A DNA stretch of 64,000 bases from Vicinamibacteria bacterium (GCA_035570235.1 DATMML010000091.1:1-64000), one strand, 5' to 3'. Counted from the stretch's first letter, positions 8,700 through 18,041 are shown. The notes: a model not told the origin generated them from the sequence alone. Translations and numbers: made by a program.

Positions 8700-9776
8700 A
8701 TGGGAACTCTGATCGTCACCGGGGGCGCGGGCTTCATCGGGGTGAACTTCGTGCGTCACGCCCTCGCCCAGACCGAGGACCGGGTAGTGGTCCTGGACAA
8801 GCTCACTTACGCGGGCAACCTCGAGAGCCTGGCCGAAGTCTCTGGCCACCCCCGGTTCGCCTTCGTGCAGGCCGACATCGCAGACCGGGCGGCGGTGCGG
8901 GCCGTCTTCCGCGCCGAGCGCCCCCGCGCGCTCGTGAACTTCGCGGCCGAGACCCACGTGGACCGATCCATCGACGACGCGGCCGCCTTCATCCACACCA
9001 ACATAGGGGGTACCTTCGAGTTGCTGGAGGCGGCCCGTCACTACGTGGCGGAGGGGGGCGCGAGCGGGGTGGCCTTCCGCTTCCTCCATATCTCCACGGA
9101 CGAGGTCTACGGCAGCGTAGGCCCCACCGGGGCCTTCTCCGAAACGACTCCCTACGCCCCCAACTCCCCCTACGCCGCCTCCAAAGCGGCCGCGGACCAC
9201 TTGGTCCGCGCCTACCACGAAACCTACGCTCTCCCCGTCCTCGTCACCAACTGCTCGAACAACTATGGCCCCTACCAATTCCCCGAAAAGCTGATCCCCC
9301 TCATGATCCTGAATGCGGTTGAGGGTCGGCCCCTTCCTATCTACGGTGACGGGGGCAATGTGCGGGACTGGCTCTTCGTGGAGGACCACTGCGAGGCGGT
9401 GCTGCTCGTGCTGCAGCGGGGGCGCCCGGGTGGAAAATACAACGTGGGGGGAGGAAATGAGAAGAGCAACCTGGCGGTGGTGGACACCCTCTGCGCGCTT
9501 CTGGAAGAGCAGCGCCCCGCGGGCGGCAACCCGGCCCTCTCCGCGCGGGGCATACGGAGCTACTCGGCCCTGAAGACCTTCGTGCCCGACCGGCCCGGCC
9601 ACGACCGCCGCTACGCCATCGACGCCACCCGGATTCGGCAGGAGCTGGGATGGCGGCCGCGGCACGACTTCGATCTCGGCCTGGGCCAGACCGTCCGCTG
9701 GTATCTCGCCCACGCTGATTGGTGCGCGTCCGTGCAGTCGGGGAAGTACCAGCGGGAACGGCTGGGACGAGGCTAG
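8700..9776 (+). CDS. rfbB: dTDP-glucose 4,6-dehydratase
   Basis: 358 residues. It converts dTDP-glucose to the 4-keto-6-deoxy sugar, the second step toward dTDP-L-rhamnose for surface polysaccharide. The NAD-binding G-G-A-G-F-I-G is at residues 7-13, the catalytic T-D-E-V-Y-G in the middle, and Y-A-A-S-K supplies the Tyr and Lys of the short-chain dehydrogenase site. rfbC follows at once. The other rhamnose genes, rfbA and rfbD, are not in the window. Confidence 0.93.
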   Translation: MGTLIVTGGAGFIGVNFVRHALAQTEDRVVVLDKLTYAGNLESLAEVSGHPRFAFVQADIADRAAVRAVFRAERPRALVNFAAETHVDRSIDDAAAFIHTNIGGTFELLEAARHYVAEGGASGVAFRFLHISTDEVYGSVGPTGAFSETTPYAPNSPYAASKAAADHLVRAYHETYALPVLVTNCSNNYGPYQFPEKLIPLMILNAVEGRPLPIYGDGGNVRDWLFVEDHCEAVLLVLQRGRPGGKYNVGGGNEKSNLAVVDTLCALLEEQRPAGGNPALSARGIRSYSALKTFVPDRPGHDRRYAIDATRIRQELGWRPRHDFDLGLGQTVRWYLAHADWCASVQSGKYQRERLGRG

Positions 9777-9778
9777 CG

Positions 9779-10339
9779 GTGAAGTTCATCCCGACCGAGA
9801 TTCCGGGGGTGGTGATCATCGAGCCCGACGTCCACCGCGACCCCCGCGGCTATTTCCTGGAGACATACCACGAACGCAAGTACGCGGAGGGGGGCATCCG
9901 GGGGCCCTTCGTCCAGGACAACCATTCGTTCTCGCTCCGGGGGACGCTGCGCGGCTTGCACGCTCAGCAGCGGCGCCCGCAGGGCAAGTTAGTCCGGGCC
10001 GTGGAGGGGGAGATGTTCGACGTGGCGGTGGACATCCGTCGCGGTTCCCCCACGTTTTCCAGATGGGTGGGGGTCACGCTCTCGGGCGAGAACCTGCGGC
10101 AGTTCTACATCCCGCCCGGCTTCGCCCACGGTTTCTGCGTTCTCTCCGAACGCGTGCACGTGGAGTACAAGTGCACAGACTTCTACGACCGTGAGGATGA
10201 GTTTGGTCTGGCCTGGAACGACCCCGAGATCGGCATCGCCTGGCCGATCAGGGAGCCCGTCTTGTCCGCCAAAGACGCCGCCGCCCCCCGATTGGACAAG
10301 ATCCGTGACCGCCTGCCCGTATTCGGGGAGTCCGCCTAA
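9779..10339 (+). CDS. rfbC: dTDP-4-dehydrorhamnose 3,5-epimerase
   Basis: 186 residues from the GTG at 9779, two bases after rfbB stops; a longer frame starting inside rfbB was rejected. It epimerises the product of RfbB. Cupin-fold signatures visible: [17 protein letters not shown] with the catalytic His, the [13 protein letters not shown] strand, and P-P-G-F-A-H-G-F. Its stop overlaps, on the opposite strand, the stop of the PDZ-protein gene, leaving no room for a terminator hairpin. Confidence 0.93.
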   Translation: MKFIPTEIPGVVIIEPDVHRDPRGYFLETYHERKYAEGGIRGPFVQDNHSFSLRGTLRGLHAQQRRPQGKLVRAVEGEMFDVAVDIRRGSPTFSRWVGVTLSGENLRQFYIPPGFAHGFCVLSERVHVEYKCTDFYDREDEFGLAWNDPEIGIAWPIREPVLSAKDAAAPRLDKIRDRLPVFGESA

Positions 10340-11514
10340 GGCAGCGAGGAGGGGGCCTTCACCTCGTGGTCCTGCTGCTTGCCCTCACGCTCGAAGACGA
10401 CGCGGAGTCTCTTGCCCGCGTTGGCCCGGATGGCCAGCTTCAGGTCCCAGACCGAGGCCACATTCTGGCCGTTCACGGAGACGATCCGATCGCCATCCTT
10501 GAATCCCATGTCGGAGGCCATCCCCCCCTTCACCACCACGGCCAGCATGTTCGGCTCGCTGTGGTAGTACTTGACCCCGAAGTTGAAGTCACGAGGATCG
10601 CCGCCCAGACCCAGCTCCTTCCGCCGGTCGGCGGGCACGGGCTCGGCGAAAGCCTTCGAGGTCTTGAGGGTGGTCAGGGCATCCTGCGGGAACACGATCG
10701 TGGCCTTCAGAGCCCGGGCCTGGGAGTACATGTCGGCGGGCGCTCCCATCCAGGAGTTGGCCTTCTGGGCCTCGGTGATGGCCTTGGTCATGAGGTCGAT
10801 GTACTTGTCGGCGGACGCCGAAATCTTCAGCACGTCCTCTGACATCCGCTTGCGGGTGGTATCGCTGGGCACGATCTTCTTGAGATCCTCGATCTGCTGC
10901 TTCAGATACTCGTGCGAGGTGTGGAGGGCGGTGCTGAGGTACTGGTTCTGGAAGCCAAAGGCCTTGTTCAGAGCCACTTCCGCATAGGCGGCCGCCACGT
11001 TCAAATCGTCGATGCCGATCCACACCTGCGCCATCTTCCGGTCGAAATCCTCGGTCGAGAAGATGGTTGCCCCTCCCGCCAGGTTGATCTCTACGACCGT
11101 CTGGCCGGCCTTGGCGTCCACGACCTTCTTCCATTGCAGCCGGCCGTTGTCGCTGGTCGCGGTCAGCAGGTGCTGGCCTGGCGTCACGGAGACTTTCCTG
11201 TCCTCGCCCGCCCGGAGGGTCGCGACCCTCTCGCTGTCCACCGCGACCACGCAGGCGAGGTCGGTCACGAGGAGCAAGATGGACGCTTGCGTTGAAACCC
11301 CACCCGCCCCTCCCCCCGAGCCCGCGTCCGTTCTGCCACCCGAGCTGCCGCCTTTACCCTTGGCACCGCCGGTCTTCGGAGGGATCTTGACTTCGGGGGG
11401 CGGCGGCTCCTGGCCTGCGGCAGGGAAGATGGGCGCGAGAAGGGCGAAAACCACCGCGAGAGCGGTGAACCACTGCGGACAACGCCTGATGAATGAGAGA
11501 GATGGAGAGGACAT
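10336..11514 (-). CDS. Membrane-anchored or secreted PDZ-domain protein
   Basis: 392 residues, starting at the ATG at 11514 behind AGGAGGT. Residues 12-33 form a signal peptide or anchor ending near A-A-G-Q. A Gly/Lys-rich linker (40-75) leads to a beta-rich segment at 76-145 with [12 protein letters not shown] and P-G-Q-H-L-L, resembling PEGA-type repeats. A helical region follows (155-300), then a PDZ domain at about 312-386 with G-D-R-I-V-S-V-N-G. No protease motif is visible, so it is probably a binding protein. It is the last gene of the five-gene operon reaching back to 17934, 28 bases after the FHA gene. The job is unknown; the PDZ domain may bind C-termini of exported partners. Confidence 0.8.
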   Translation of the reverse strand: MSSPSLSFIRRCPQWFTALAVVFALLAPIFPAAGQEPPPPEVKIPPKTGGAKGKGGSSGGRTDAGSGGGAGGVSTQASILLLVTDLACVVAVDSERVATLRAGEDRKVSVTPGQHLLTATSDNGRLQWKKVVDAKAGQTVVEINLAGGATIFSTEDFDRKMAQVWIGIDDLNVAAAYAEVALNKAFGFQNQYLSTALHTSHEYLKQQIEDLKKIVPSDTTRKRMSEDVLKISASADKYIDLMTKAITEAQKANSWMGAPADMYSQARALKATIVFPQDALTTLKTSKAFAEPVPADRRKELGLGGDPRDFNFGVKYYHSEPNMLAVVVKGGMASDMGFKDGDRIVSVNGQNVASVWDLKLAIRANAGKRLRVVFEREGKQQDHEVKAPSSLP

Positions 11515-11542
11515 CGTGTACAGACCTCCTGTGCTTCGCGCC

Positions 11543-13000
11543 TTACCAACCCACCCCGATGTTGACGCACTCCTGACGGCCGTAGGTGAGCCCTGAGAGC
11601 CAGGTCTGGGTGCCGGGGTCGCCCGGCTTCTTCTCGGCCTGCTCGGAAGCCCCTCCACCCTTCTTGGCCTTTCGCGGTGCCTTCTCCTCACTGGGGGCCT
11701 CGGGCGCGGCTGCCGCCGGCCGCCGCAGGGAAAAGGCATAGACGAGGGCGGAGCCGTCAAACGCGCAACGGGGCTCCTGCGAGCTGAGCTCGACCACGCG
11801 CTCGGCCCCCGGCTCCAGGACCAGCTTGAAGTCGCGGCCACAGAACTGGCTGTTGTAAGTGGTTAGCTTGTAGCCGCTGGCCTCCTCCGCGAGCTTGCGG
11901 TCGGCGATGCCGGGCAGGTCATCCTTGGCCACATACATGGCGCCCAGCCAGTTGATGGCCAGCGAGCTTCCAGACTTATTGCAGAGCTTGAGCTTGCCGT
12001 TCCGGAGGGCGCCGTTTTTCTGAAGGAGTCCAGCCATCTCGTACTTGGCCGCGGCCTGCCGCAAGTTCTGCAGCTCGGAGCCCTCCTCCATCTTCTTGAT
12101 GGCGGTCCGGTTCTTGCCCGCGCTCAGGGAGAAAAACGCGAAGAGGGCGATGAAACCCGTAGCCGCGAACACGAACACGCTGGTTGCGGGGGGCAACACG
12201 CTGGCACCCTTGGCGTGGGCGGCTTCCGGTAGGGGCGGCACCTCCACCTCCGCCCGCCTCTCCTCTGACTCCAGGAGGTCCGGATCCACCACCGGCTGGG
12301 CCGAGGGCAAGTCGGCCAAATGGTCCAGGGGGGAAGCTTCGGGCGAAAGAACGTGAAAGGCCTTGCTGAGAGAGGCCAGGTTCTTCTCGTAGGTGCTCTT
12401 CAGGACCGGGGTCTTGGCGTTGGCGAGCTTGAGCTGCAAGTCACGGGAAAGCTCCTCGTACCGCTCCTTGATCTCGTACGGTGAGGCCCCCGCGTGCACG
12501 CCAAGGACATCGGCCGCCTCGTCCTCCGCATTCCGCGCGGGGGCCGGGGGTGCGGCCGAGGAAGCCGGGCCCGACCGGACCGGCCCCGGCAGGGGGGGGG
12601 CGGCAGCGCGGACGGGGGCAGGGGCGGGCGCCCGGGGGGGAGGGCTGATCTCGGGCGTGGTCATGAGCACGGTGCCGCTCGTCTCGGGAGTGGTCATGAG
12701 CACGGTGCCCATCAGCCCGGCCTCGATCTCTACGCGGAAGTTGACCATGCCCAAGCGCAGTTCGTGACCGTCATGCAGCTCGGCCTCCGCCACTTTCTGG
12801 CCGTTCACGAAGGTTCCGTTGGCGCTGCCCTGGTCCACGACCGTCCAGCCCTCGCCACGATGCTCGATCACGGCGTGCTTGCGGGAGACCGACTTGTCCT
12901 CCACGACCACGTCGCAGGTGGCCTCGCGCCCCACCAGCGTGCGGTCGAGGGTGAACTCCAGCTCCGTTCCCGTCTCCCCAATGAGGCGCAAGTTGGCCAT
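11543..13000 (-). CDS. FHA / J-like / transmembrane protein
   Basis: 485 residues. An FHA domain fills residues 1-92, with GR at 24-25, S-V-S-R-K-H at 37-42 and NGT at 61-63, the residues that read phosphothreonine. Two copies of GTVLMTTPE follow at 98-106 and 109-117. After a Pro/Ala linker, residues 159-221 resemble a J domain (L-G-V-H-A-G-A, then E-I-K-E-R-Y, then A-F-H-V-L-S-P-E), but the H-P-D that activates Hsp70 is replaced by L-Q-L-K. A membrane helix spans 275-294. Residues 331-427 form a domain with C-N-K-S shared with the upstream 184-aa protein. Partner of the neighbouring Hsp70 by context; function unknown. Confidence 0.85.
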   Translation of the reverse strand: MANLRLIGETGTELEFTLDRTLVGREATCDVVVEDKSVSRKHAVIEHRGEGWTVVDQGSANGTFVNGQKVAEAELHDGHELRLGMVNFRVEIEAGLMGTVLMTTPETSGTVLMTTPEISPPPRAPAPAPVRAAAPPLPGPVRSGPASSAAPPAPARNAEDEAADVLGVHAGASPYEIKERYEELSRDLQLKLANAKTPVLKSTYEKNLASLSKAFHVLSPEASPLDHLADLPSAQPVVDPDLLESEERRAEVEVPPLPEAAHAKGASVLPPATSVFVFAATGFIALFAFFSLSAGKNRTAIKKMEEGSELQNLRQAAAKYEMAGLLQKNGALRNGKLKLCNKSGSSLAINWLGAMYVAKDDLPGIADRKLAEEASGYKLTTYNSQFCGRDFKLVLEPGAERVVELSSQEPRCAFDGSALVYAFSLRRPAAAAPEAPSEEKAPRKAKKGGGASEQAEKKPGDPGTQTWLSGLTYGRQECVNIGVGW

Positions 13001-13004
13001 GCTG

Positions 13005-13559
13005 TCACTCCACCGTGAAGCAGTCGCGGTCGAATCCCTTCCAGGGCCCTACCATGTTGTAGATCTTGGTGGCTTCCTCGGACTCCCGGATGTAGTTGAG
13101 GGAGTAGAACATCACCCCCCCCGTCCAGTTACAGCCCTCCTCCTCGGAGCTGAACGTGAAAATGTGGGACTCCCCCTTGTTCAGGATCTGGGGGCGCCAA
13201 GCCGGGCAGCGCGAGCTGTCGAAGATCGCGAGCTGCTTGCCGTCGTGAAAGACGGCCGTGATCCAGGGAATGGTCAAGGTATCGGCGCTCTTGTTGCAGA
13301 TCTGGAACTTGTGGTTCTGGAGGATGTCATAGGCCTTCTCGAGCACCGCGTTGCGGCTTTGCAGGGTCGCGATTTCGTTTTCCAGCGCGGTGGCCTTCGA
13401 CGACAGCGCACGCCATTCCCGTCCGGAGTTGAAGGCCACCACCGCCAAGGGGAGCGCGATCACGGCCGCGATGATGGTGGACCACTGGAACGAGGAGGGT
13501 TTCTTGGCGGGGGCGGCGGGGTCCGACTCGGCTTCGTGCGGCTTATGCTCTTTGCTCAT
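13005..13559 (-). CDS. Membrane-anchored coiled-coil protein with the C-N-K-S domain
   Basis: 184 residues. Cytoplasmic charged N-terminus (1-25), one membrane helix at about 28-44, a short coiled coil (48-82), then a domain at 83-184. That domain aligns by eye with residues 331-427 of the next protein in the operon: K-F-Q-I-C-N-K-S against K-L-K-L-C-N-K-S, then a Cys-containing strand and S-S-E-E-E-G-C against S-S-Q-E-P-R-C. Conserved Cys pairs would suit an oxidising, extracytoplasmic location. It overlaps the Hsp70 gene by ATGA, so the two are translationally coupled. I do not recognise the domain. Confidence 0.82.
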   Translation of the reverse strand: MSKEHKPHEAESDPAAPAKKPSSFQWSTIIAAVIALPLAVVAFNSGREWRALSSKATALENEIATLQSRNAVLEKAYDILQNHKFQICNKSADTLTIPWITAVFHDGKQLAIFDSSRCPAWRPQILNKGESHIFTFSSEEEGCNWTGGVMFYSLNYIRESEEATKIYNMVGPWKGFDRDCFTVE

Positions 13560-15085
13560 GTGATGATGTTGTTGATGACGGTGGCATCCACGAGGGACTT
13601 CTGCAAAGCGAGGTTGGCCGTCCCCCCTTCCTCGTCGCCCCCGAAAACCGCTGCCAGCTCCATCCCGGTCTGCGCATCATACGCTTCCGCGGCGATGGTG
13701 CCGTCCACCCGGTACTCGGTCGTCAGCTCGACGGGGTAGTTCTGGCGGGGCGCGCCCAGGGGACCCACAACCAAGTGGCCGAGGCTCACCAGCTTCTCCC
13801 CCGCATCGCGGTACTGCACGAAGTCGAGAACGATGCGTTCCTGCTTGGGCCGGCTGGTGTAGTAGGTCTTCCGCACCTTGATGGGCAGGGTCATGTTCTT
13901 CTTGATCAGGGGGTCCACGGCCACCCGCCCGCTGGCGGGGTCCACGGTGCGCACACCCACATGATACCCGCTCACCCCCTTCAGCTCGGGGGGTATGTGG
14001 AACATCTCCGCCTCGCCGCTGAGCTGGCTGGCATGGATGGCGGCTCCGTAGGCCACCGCCTTGCTCGGCTCGTGATAGAGCACATTCTGGCCGGGCTTGG
14101 AGAACATCTGCCGCAGCCGGGCCTCCGCCATGGGCACGAGCGAGGAGCCACCCACCAACAACAGGTGGTTCACGTCCCCCGGCTGAAGCCCTGCCTCCCG
14201 AACGCATCGCACCGTCTCGGCCTCGGTCTGGTCGACGATCTCCTTGATGGCGGCCTCAAACTCGCCCAGGCGGATTTCCACCTCGACCGCCTGTCCCCCG
14301 AGGAGAACGAGCTTGCGCACCGCCTTCTTGCCGGGCATGCAGAGCTCGATCTTGATCTCCTCGGAAACTCGTCGCAGGTCAAGCAGCGTGCGGGCCCCGG
14401 TTGCGATGGGCTTGCCAAGCGCCTTCTGGAACTGGTTGAGGACCATCTCCCCAACCTTCTCATCGATCTCCTTGCCTCCCAGCTCGGTGAGGCCAGTCTT
14501 GGCCAGGACGTAGACCCCGCTCGCATCCATGCTGAGGGCGGTGGCATCGAAGGTTCCGCCGCCAAAATCGTAGACGAGGAGGATCTTGTCCCGGGTGGAG
14601 GTCTCCACCCCGTAGTGCAGCGCCGCCGCCACCGGCTCCTCGACAAGGCCCAGCACCGTGACCTTGGCCAGGGCGGCCGCGTTCAGGAGGGCCTTGCGCT
14701 GGGGGTCGTTGAAGTGCGCGGGCACAGTGATGACCGCGCGCTCCACCCGTCCCGAGGACGCATTCTCGGCATCGAAGACCAGCTTCTTCAGGACGAGGGC
14801 GGAGAACGCCTCCGGCAGCCAGCCCGAGCCCTTCTCGTCGTAGAAGAGGGGTTCCGGGATGCCGAGGTGCCGCTTGAAGAAGCGAACCACCTGTATGGTG
14901 GGGTCGTTCTCCAGGAGGGCCTCGGCAAGGCTCCCTACGAACGCGCTGCTCTGCGCAACGTGGACCACGGAAGGGGTGTGGAACACCTCGGGATCCGCCT
15001 GGTCGGGGATGAGGTTGGGCCTCCCCTCGACATCCATCTCCGCAACGAGCGAGTACGTGGTGCCGAGGTCGATTCCTACCTTCAT
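13556..15085 (-). CDS. Hsp70-family protein lacking the helical lid
   Basis: 509 residues, against about 640 for DnaK. The ATPase domain (1-355) looks intact: G-I-D-L-G-T-T-Y at 4-11, Lys71 in F-F-K-R, the E-E-P at 149-151, D-F-G-G-G-T-F-D at 173-180, and V-G-G-S-S at 311-315. The remaining 150 residues look like the beta-sandwich substrate-binding part; the alpha-helical lid and acidic C-terminal tail are missing. It overlaps both neighbours by four bases. No grpE or canonical dnaJ is nearby; the J-like proteins in the locus lack HPD. Probably a dedicated Hsp70 for this system rather than the housekeeping chaperone. Confidence 0.9.
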   Translation of the reverse strand: MKVGIDLGTTYSLVAEMDVEGRPNLIPDQADPEVFHTPSVVHVAQSSAFVGSLAEALLENDPTIQVVRFFKRHLGIPEPLFYDEKGSGWLPEAFSALVLKKLVFDAENASSGRVERAVITVPAHFNDPQRKALLNAAALAKVTVLGLVEEPVAAALHYGVETSTRDKILLVYDFGGGTFDATALSMDASGVYVLAKTGLTELGGKEIDEKVGEMVLNQFQKALGKPIATGARTLLDLRRVSEEIKIELCMPGKKAVRKLVLLGGQAVEVEIRLGEFEAAIKEIVDQTEAETVRCVREAGLQPGDVNHLLLVGGSSLVPMAEARLRQMFSKPGQNVLYHEPSKAVAYGAAIHASQLSGEAEMFHIPPELKGVSGYHVGVRTVDPASGRVAVDPLIKKNMTLPIKVRKTYYTSRPKQERIVLDFVQYRDAGEKLVSLGHLVVGPLGAPRQNYPVELTTEYRVDGTIAAEAYDAQTGMELAAVFGGDEEGGTANLALQKSLVDATVINNIIT

Positions 15086-17934
15086 TTACTCGTGGGCTCG
15101 GCTGCGGGCGGGGCCGTGGCCGGGGTCGTCGGGCCTGGGAGGGACGCCGCCACCGCGGGGGCCAGCTTGTTCGCTTCGGGGGCGGGGGGCGGCGGAGCCG
15201 GAGGGGCCGGCGTCGGAGTCGTCGAGGAAGCGGGAGTGGCCGTTGGAGCGGGTGGCGCCGGCTTGCTCGCTTCGGCGGCGGGCGACGGAGCCAGAGGCGC
15301 CGACGTCGGCGTCGTCGAAGGAGCGGGAGCGGCGGCCGGAGCCGCGGCCGCCGGCATGCTCGCGGCGGCGGCGGGTGGAGCCGGAGGCGCTGGCGTCGGA
15401 GTCGTCGAAGGAGCAGGAGCGGCGGCAGGAGCCGGGGTCGCCGGCTTGCTCGCGGCGGCGGCGGGTGGAGCCGGAGCCGGAGCCGCTAGCGTCGGAGTCG
15501 TCGAAGGAGCAGGAGCGGCGGCAGGAGCCGGGGCCGCCGGCTTGCTCGCGGCGCCGGCGGGTGGCACCGGAGCCGGAGGTGCCGGCTGCGGGGTCGTCGA
15601 TGGGGCGGCGGCAGGAGCCGGAGTCGCTCCGGCCGGCTTGGTCACGGCGGCCAGAGGCCGAGGCGGAGCGGCCGGGGGCGGGGCGGCCAAGGTCGGAACC
15701 GCGGGCTTGACCGCCGAGGCCGTGGGTCGGGCCGTAGCCGGACTCGGCGCCCCGGATGAGACCGGCGGCGTGGTCGCGGCCGCGCCTGGCTTCGCGGGCG
15801 GCGTGGCCGCCGCGGGCTTGGGTGCAGGAGCGGACGTGCGCGCCGCGGCCTCCGCCTTCATGGCCGCGAACCTCGCCTTGGCTTCCTCGAGGGCACTCGG
15901 TTTGGCGGGGCCCGCGGGCGGGGTGGCGGCAGCCGCCGCGGGCTTCGCGGCACCCGCCCGGAGAGCCGCAAATTTCGCCTTGGCCTCTTCGAGAGCACTG
16001 GGCTTGGCGGGTCCCGCGGCCGGGGCGGCCGCCGCGGGCTTCGCAGCCGGAGCCGCCGGGCGGCCAGCCGCGGCCTGCGCTTTCAAGGCCTCGATCTTGG
16101 CCTTGGCGTCTTGGATCGCGCTCGAGGGTGCCCCACCAGGTGCCGCCGCCGCTGCGGCGGGCTTGGCGGCACCCGGCGCCCCCGGCTTGGGGAGGAGGGG
16201 CTTGAGGTCGCCTCGCACTTGCGCCAGGGCGGCCACGATCCCTTCCTTGGACTTTAGGGGGATGGCCAGCTTCTTCTCGGCCGTTTCCAGCTGCGTGAGC
16301 TGGCGGGTCAGCCGCTCCTTCTCAGGGCTAGCCTCGGCACCCCGGCGCGCCTGGTAATCCTTGACCGTCGTGTCCACATCCGCGAGCACGCTCGCAATCT
16401 GCTCGTTCATGTGCTGGAGGAGGATACTTGACCAATTCTTCTGAACATCGGTGAAGATCCGCTTGAGGTCCGGCCGGAGAGCGGTGCGGGCGGCCTCCAG
16501 CTCCTTCTCCAGATTCTCCACGCGCTGCTGGCGGGTAGAGCTGATCACGCTATAGGTACCGATAAGGACGAGGAGGATGGTGGCCGGTACCGTGAACTCC
16601 CGGTACTGCCTCATGAGCGACGACATCCCAAACATGGAGGCGGCCATCACCAGGATCATCGAGTACTTTCGGACGGAGGCGAAGTACTCGCTGAATCCAT
16701 GGTGCGGCATCTCGCCCCGGTACTGAGCCTGGAAGGCGATGCTCATGTCCATCATGCGCCGCACCCGATCCTCGGTGAGATAGGCGAAGTGCGGCACGAA
16801 GGGCGGTCCCTGGGCCTGGGCGATCTCCCTCTCGATCTCCTGGGACAGGAGCCGGAAGAGATCGTTCAGGGCTACCACGTCCCCCGCGCAATGGCGGGCA
16901 ACGCGGTCCCGGATCGTCTTCAGGAGCTTCTGCTCAAAGGCCGGGGGGATGCGGCATTCGATCTTGGTCGTGCCCTCTCTCTCGTCCAACTCGTCGAGGG
17001 CGAGCATCATGGCCTCGGTCTCATGCGCGAGCGTGCCCGCGGCCAGTCCGAGCAAATCCTGCAGCCTCTCGACCGCCCCTCGTTCAAATTCTTGGGAGTG
17101 GCGCTGGATCCGGGCCTTGATGTCGGGGATGAGATCGGCCCCCACTTGGGGGCCGGTCTTGGCCGCGCCCGGACCGGTCTTGCCGATCTTGGCCTGGGTC
17201 GCGGCCTTCTTGGTCCGGAGGTCGCGGGCCTGCTGCTGGAGGACGATGTCGAAGACGCCGCAGAGCGACTCCAGGGCCACTACCGTGGAGTGGGCGCGGA
17301 AGAGGTCGTGGGCGGCGTCCCAGGGGGCGACGGACAGGCGGGCCTGAAAGGACGTCTCGGGAATAGTAGCGGGGACGTCTCCGAGCAGAGCCGTCCAAGC
17401 CGACGCCTTTGCGCGCTCGTCGAGCTGCTTCACGGCCGGATCGTCTGGGGGCCCGATGACCACGACGCTGGGGCGGTCTTCCACGAGGCTTTCCAGGGCG
17501 GCCATGTTCTCCGGGTGCAGCGCAGTGGGGCTCCCTACGAGCAGGATCAGCACCGCGGGTCGAGGGGTCCCGGCGGGCACCGCCCCCCCGGACGCCAAAG
17601 AACGGATACGGGCTCGCAGGGGGACAAGGCCAGTTCCCCCCGGCAGCTCCACGGCCGTGGGCTCGACCGTTCGCGCCTGCAGGGGGGCGGCGGGGAAGCC
17701 GGCCCCGATCCAGCCCGCCACGCGACCCGCCTGGTCTCCCGCCACTGGTGCCACCACCACCACCTCGACTTCGAGGGCTTTGCGCGAGGAGTAGTCTTCG
17801 AGGTTGGCCAGACCCTGGCCCACGGCTTCGAGGCCCGGCAGCCCGCCCGTCTCCTTGATCGCCTTGTCGAGCTCGCCGATCATCTGGCGCACGGTGGGGA
17901 GGGCGGTGGGTAGGGTGACCTTGATCAATGCCAT
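15082..17934 (-). CDS. Large membrane protein, dynamin-like layout without a P-loop, Pro/Ala repeat tail
   Basis: 950 residues, first gene of the five-gene minus operon, behind AGGAGG. Residues 1-230 alternate strand and helix: an L-E-V-E-V-V-V-V strand followed by A-P-V-A-G-D-Q-A-G-R where a GTPase would have its P-loop, then P-T-A-V and a V-L-I-L-L-V-G strand. This recalls dynamin-like GTPases but with the nucleotide loop lost. A helical region follows, two hydrophobic segments (about 420-440 and 448-468), a coiled coil to about 560, then a 370-residue Ala/Pro tail. The tail holds three S-A-(L/I)-(E/Q)-(E/D)-A-K-A repeats and five P/S-S-T-T-P repeats. The dynamin link is inference from layout. 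Confidence 0.75.
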   Translation of the reverse strand: MALIKVTLPTALPTVRQMIGELDKAIKETGGLPGLEAVGQGLANLEDYSSRKALEVEVVVVAPVAGDQAGRVAGWIGAGFPAAPLQARTVEPTAVELPGGTGLVPLRARIRSLASGGAVPAGTPRPAVLILLVGSPTALHPENMAALESLVEDRPSVVVIGPPDDPAVKQLDERAKASAWTALLGDVPATIPETSFQARLSVAPWDAAHDLFRAHSTVVALESLCGVFDIVLQQQARDLRTKKAATQAKIGKTGPGAAKTGPQVGADLIPDIKARIQRHSQEFERGAVERLQDLLGLAAGTLAHETEAMMLALDELDEREGTTKIECRIPPAFEQKLLKTIRDRVARHCAGDVVALNDLFRLLSQEIEREIAQAQGPPFVPHFAYLTEDRVRRMMDMSIAFQAQYRGEMPHHGFSEYFASVRKYSMILVMAASMFGMSSLMRQYREFTVPATILLVLIGTYSVISSTRQQRVENLEKELEAARTALRPDLKRIFTDVQKNWSSILLQHMNEQIASVLADVDTTVKDYQARRGAEASPEKERLTRQLTQLETAEKKLAIPLKSKEGIVAALAQVRGDLKPLLPKPGAPGAAKPAAAAAAPGGAPSSAIQDAKAKIEALKAQAAAGRPAAPAAKPAAAAPAAGPAKPSALEEAKAKFAALRAGAAKPAAAAATPPAGPAKPSALEEAKARFAAMKAEAAARTSAPAPKPAAATPPAKPGAAATTPPVSSGAPSPATARPTASAVKPAVPTLAAPPPAAPPRPLAAVTKPAGATPAPAAAPSTTPQPAPPAPVPPAGAASKPAAPAPAAAPAPSTTPTLAAPAPAPPAAAASKPATPAPAAAPAPSTTPTPAPPAPPAAAASMPAAAAPAAAPAPSTTPTSAPLAPSPAAEASKPAPPAPTATPASSTTPTPAPPAPPPPAPEANKLAPAVAASLPGPTTPATAPPAAEPTSK
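15195..15640 (-). repeat. Five tandem 90-96 bp repeats encoding S-T-T-P-T units
   Basis: Within the tail of the 950-aa protein, a G-T-C-G-T-C-G-containing core recurs near 15212, 15305, 15395, 15491 and 15587. The period is 90-96 bases, always a multiple of three. Each copy encodes P-(S)-S-T-T-P followed by about 25 Ala/Pro residues. The frame-preserving period suggests selection on the protein. Thr-Thr-Pro units could be phosphorylation or FHA docking sites; this is inference. Confidence 0.7.
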
Positions 17935-18041
17935 TGGCCAGCCTCCTAGAGGCGGGAATGGGGGGCGTTCGACGAGCGCACAGACTCCAGGAGGGTGGCC
18001 GAGGGCGCAGGTCGCCTGTCCGCCTATATCAGAGCGGCCCT

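Noticed and set aside
8700-10339. Complete dTDP-rhamnose operon
   Set aside because: Only rfbB and rfbC are present; no rfbA or rfbD in either direction within the window.
15195-15640. Regular repeats considered as a CRISPR array
   Set aside because: The period is a multiple of three within an open protein-coding frame, copies are imperfect throughout, and no spacers or cas genes exist.
13775-16357. 860-codon open frame on the plus strand, antisense to the Hsp70 and large membrane protein genes
   Set aside because: It mirrors the GC-rich Ala/Pro tail as Gly/Ala-rich sequence, has no ribosome site, and its complement encodes proteins with clear motifs.
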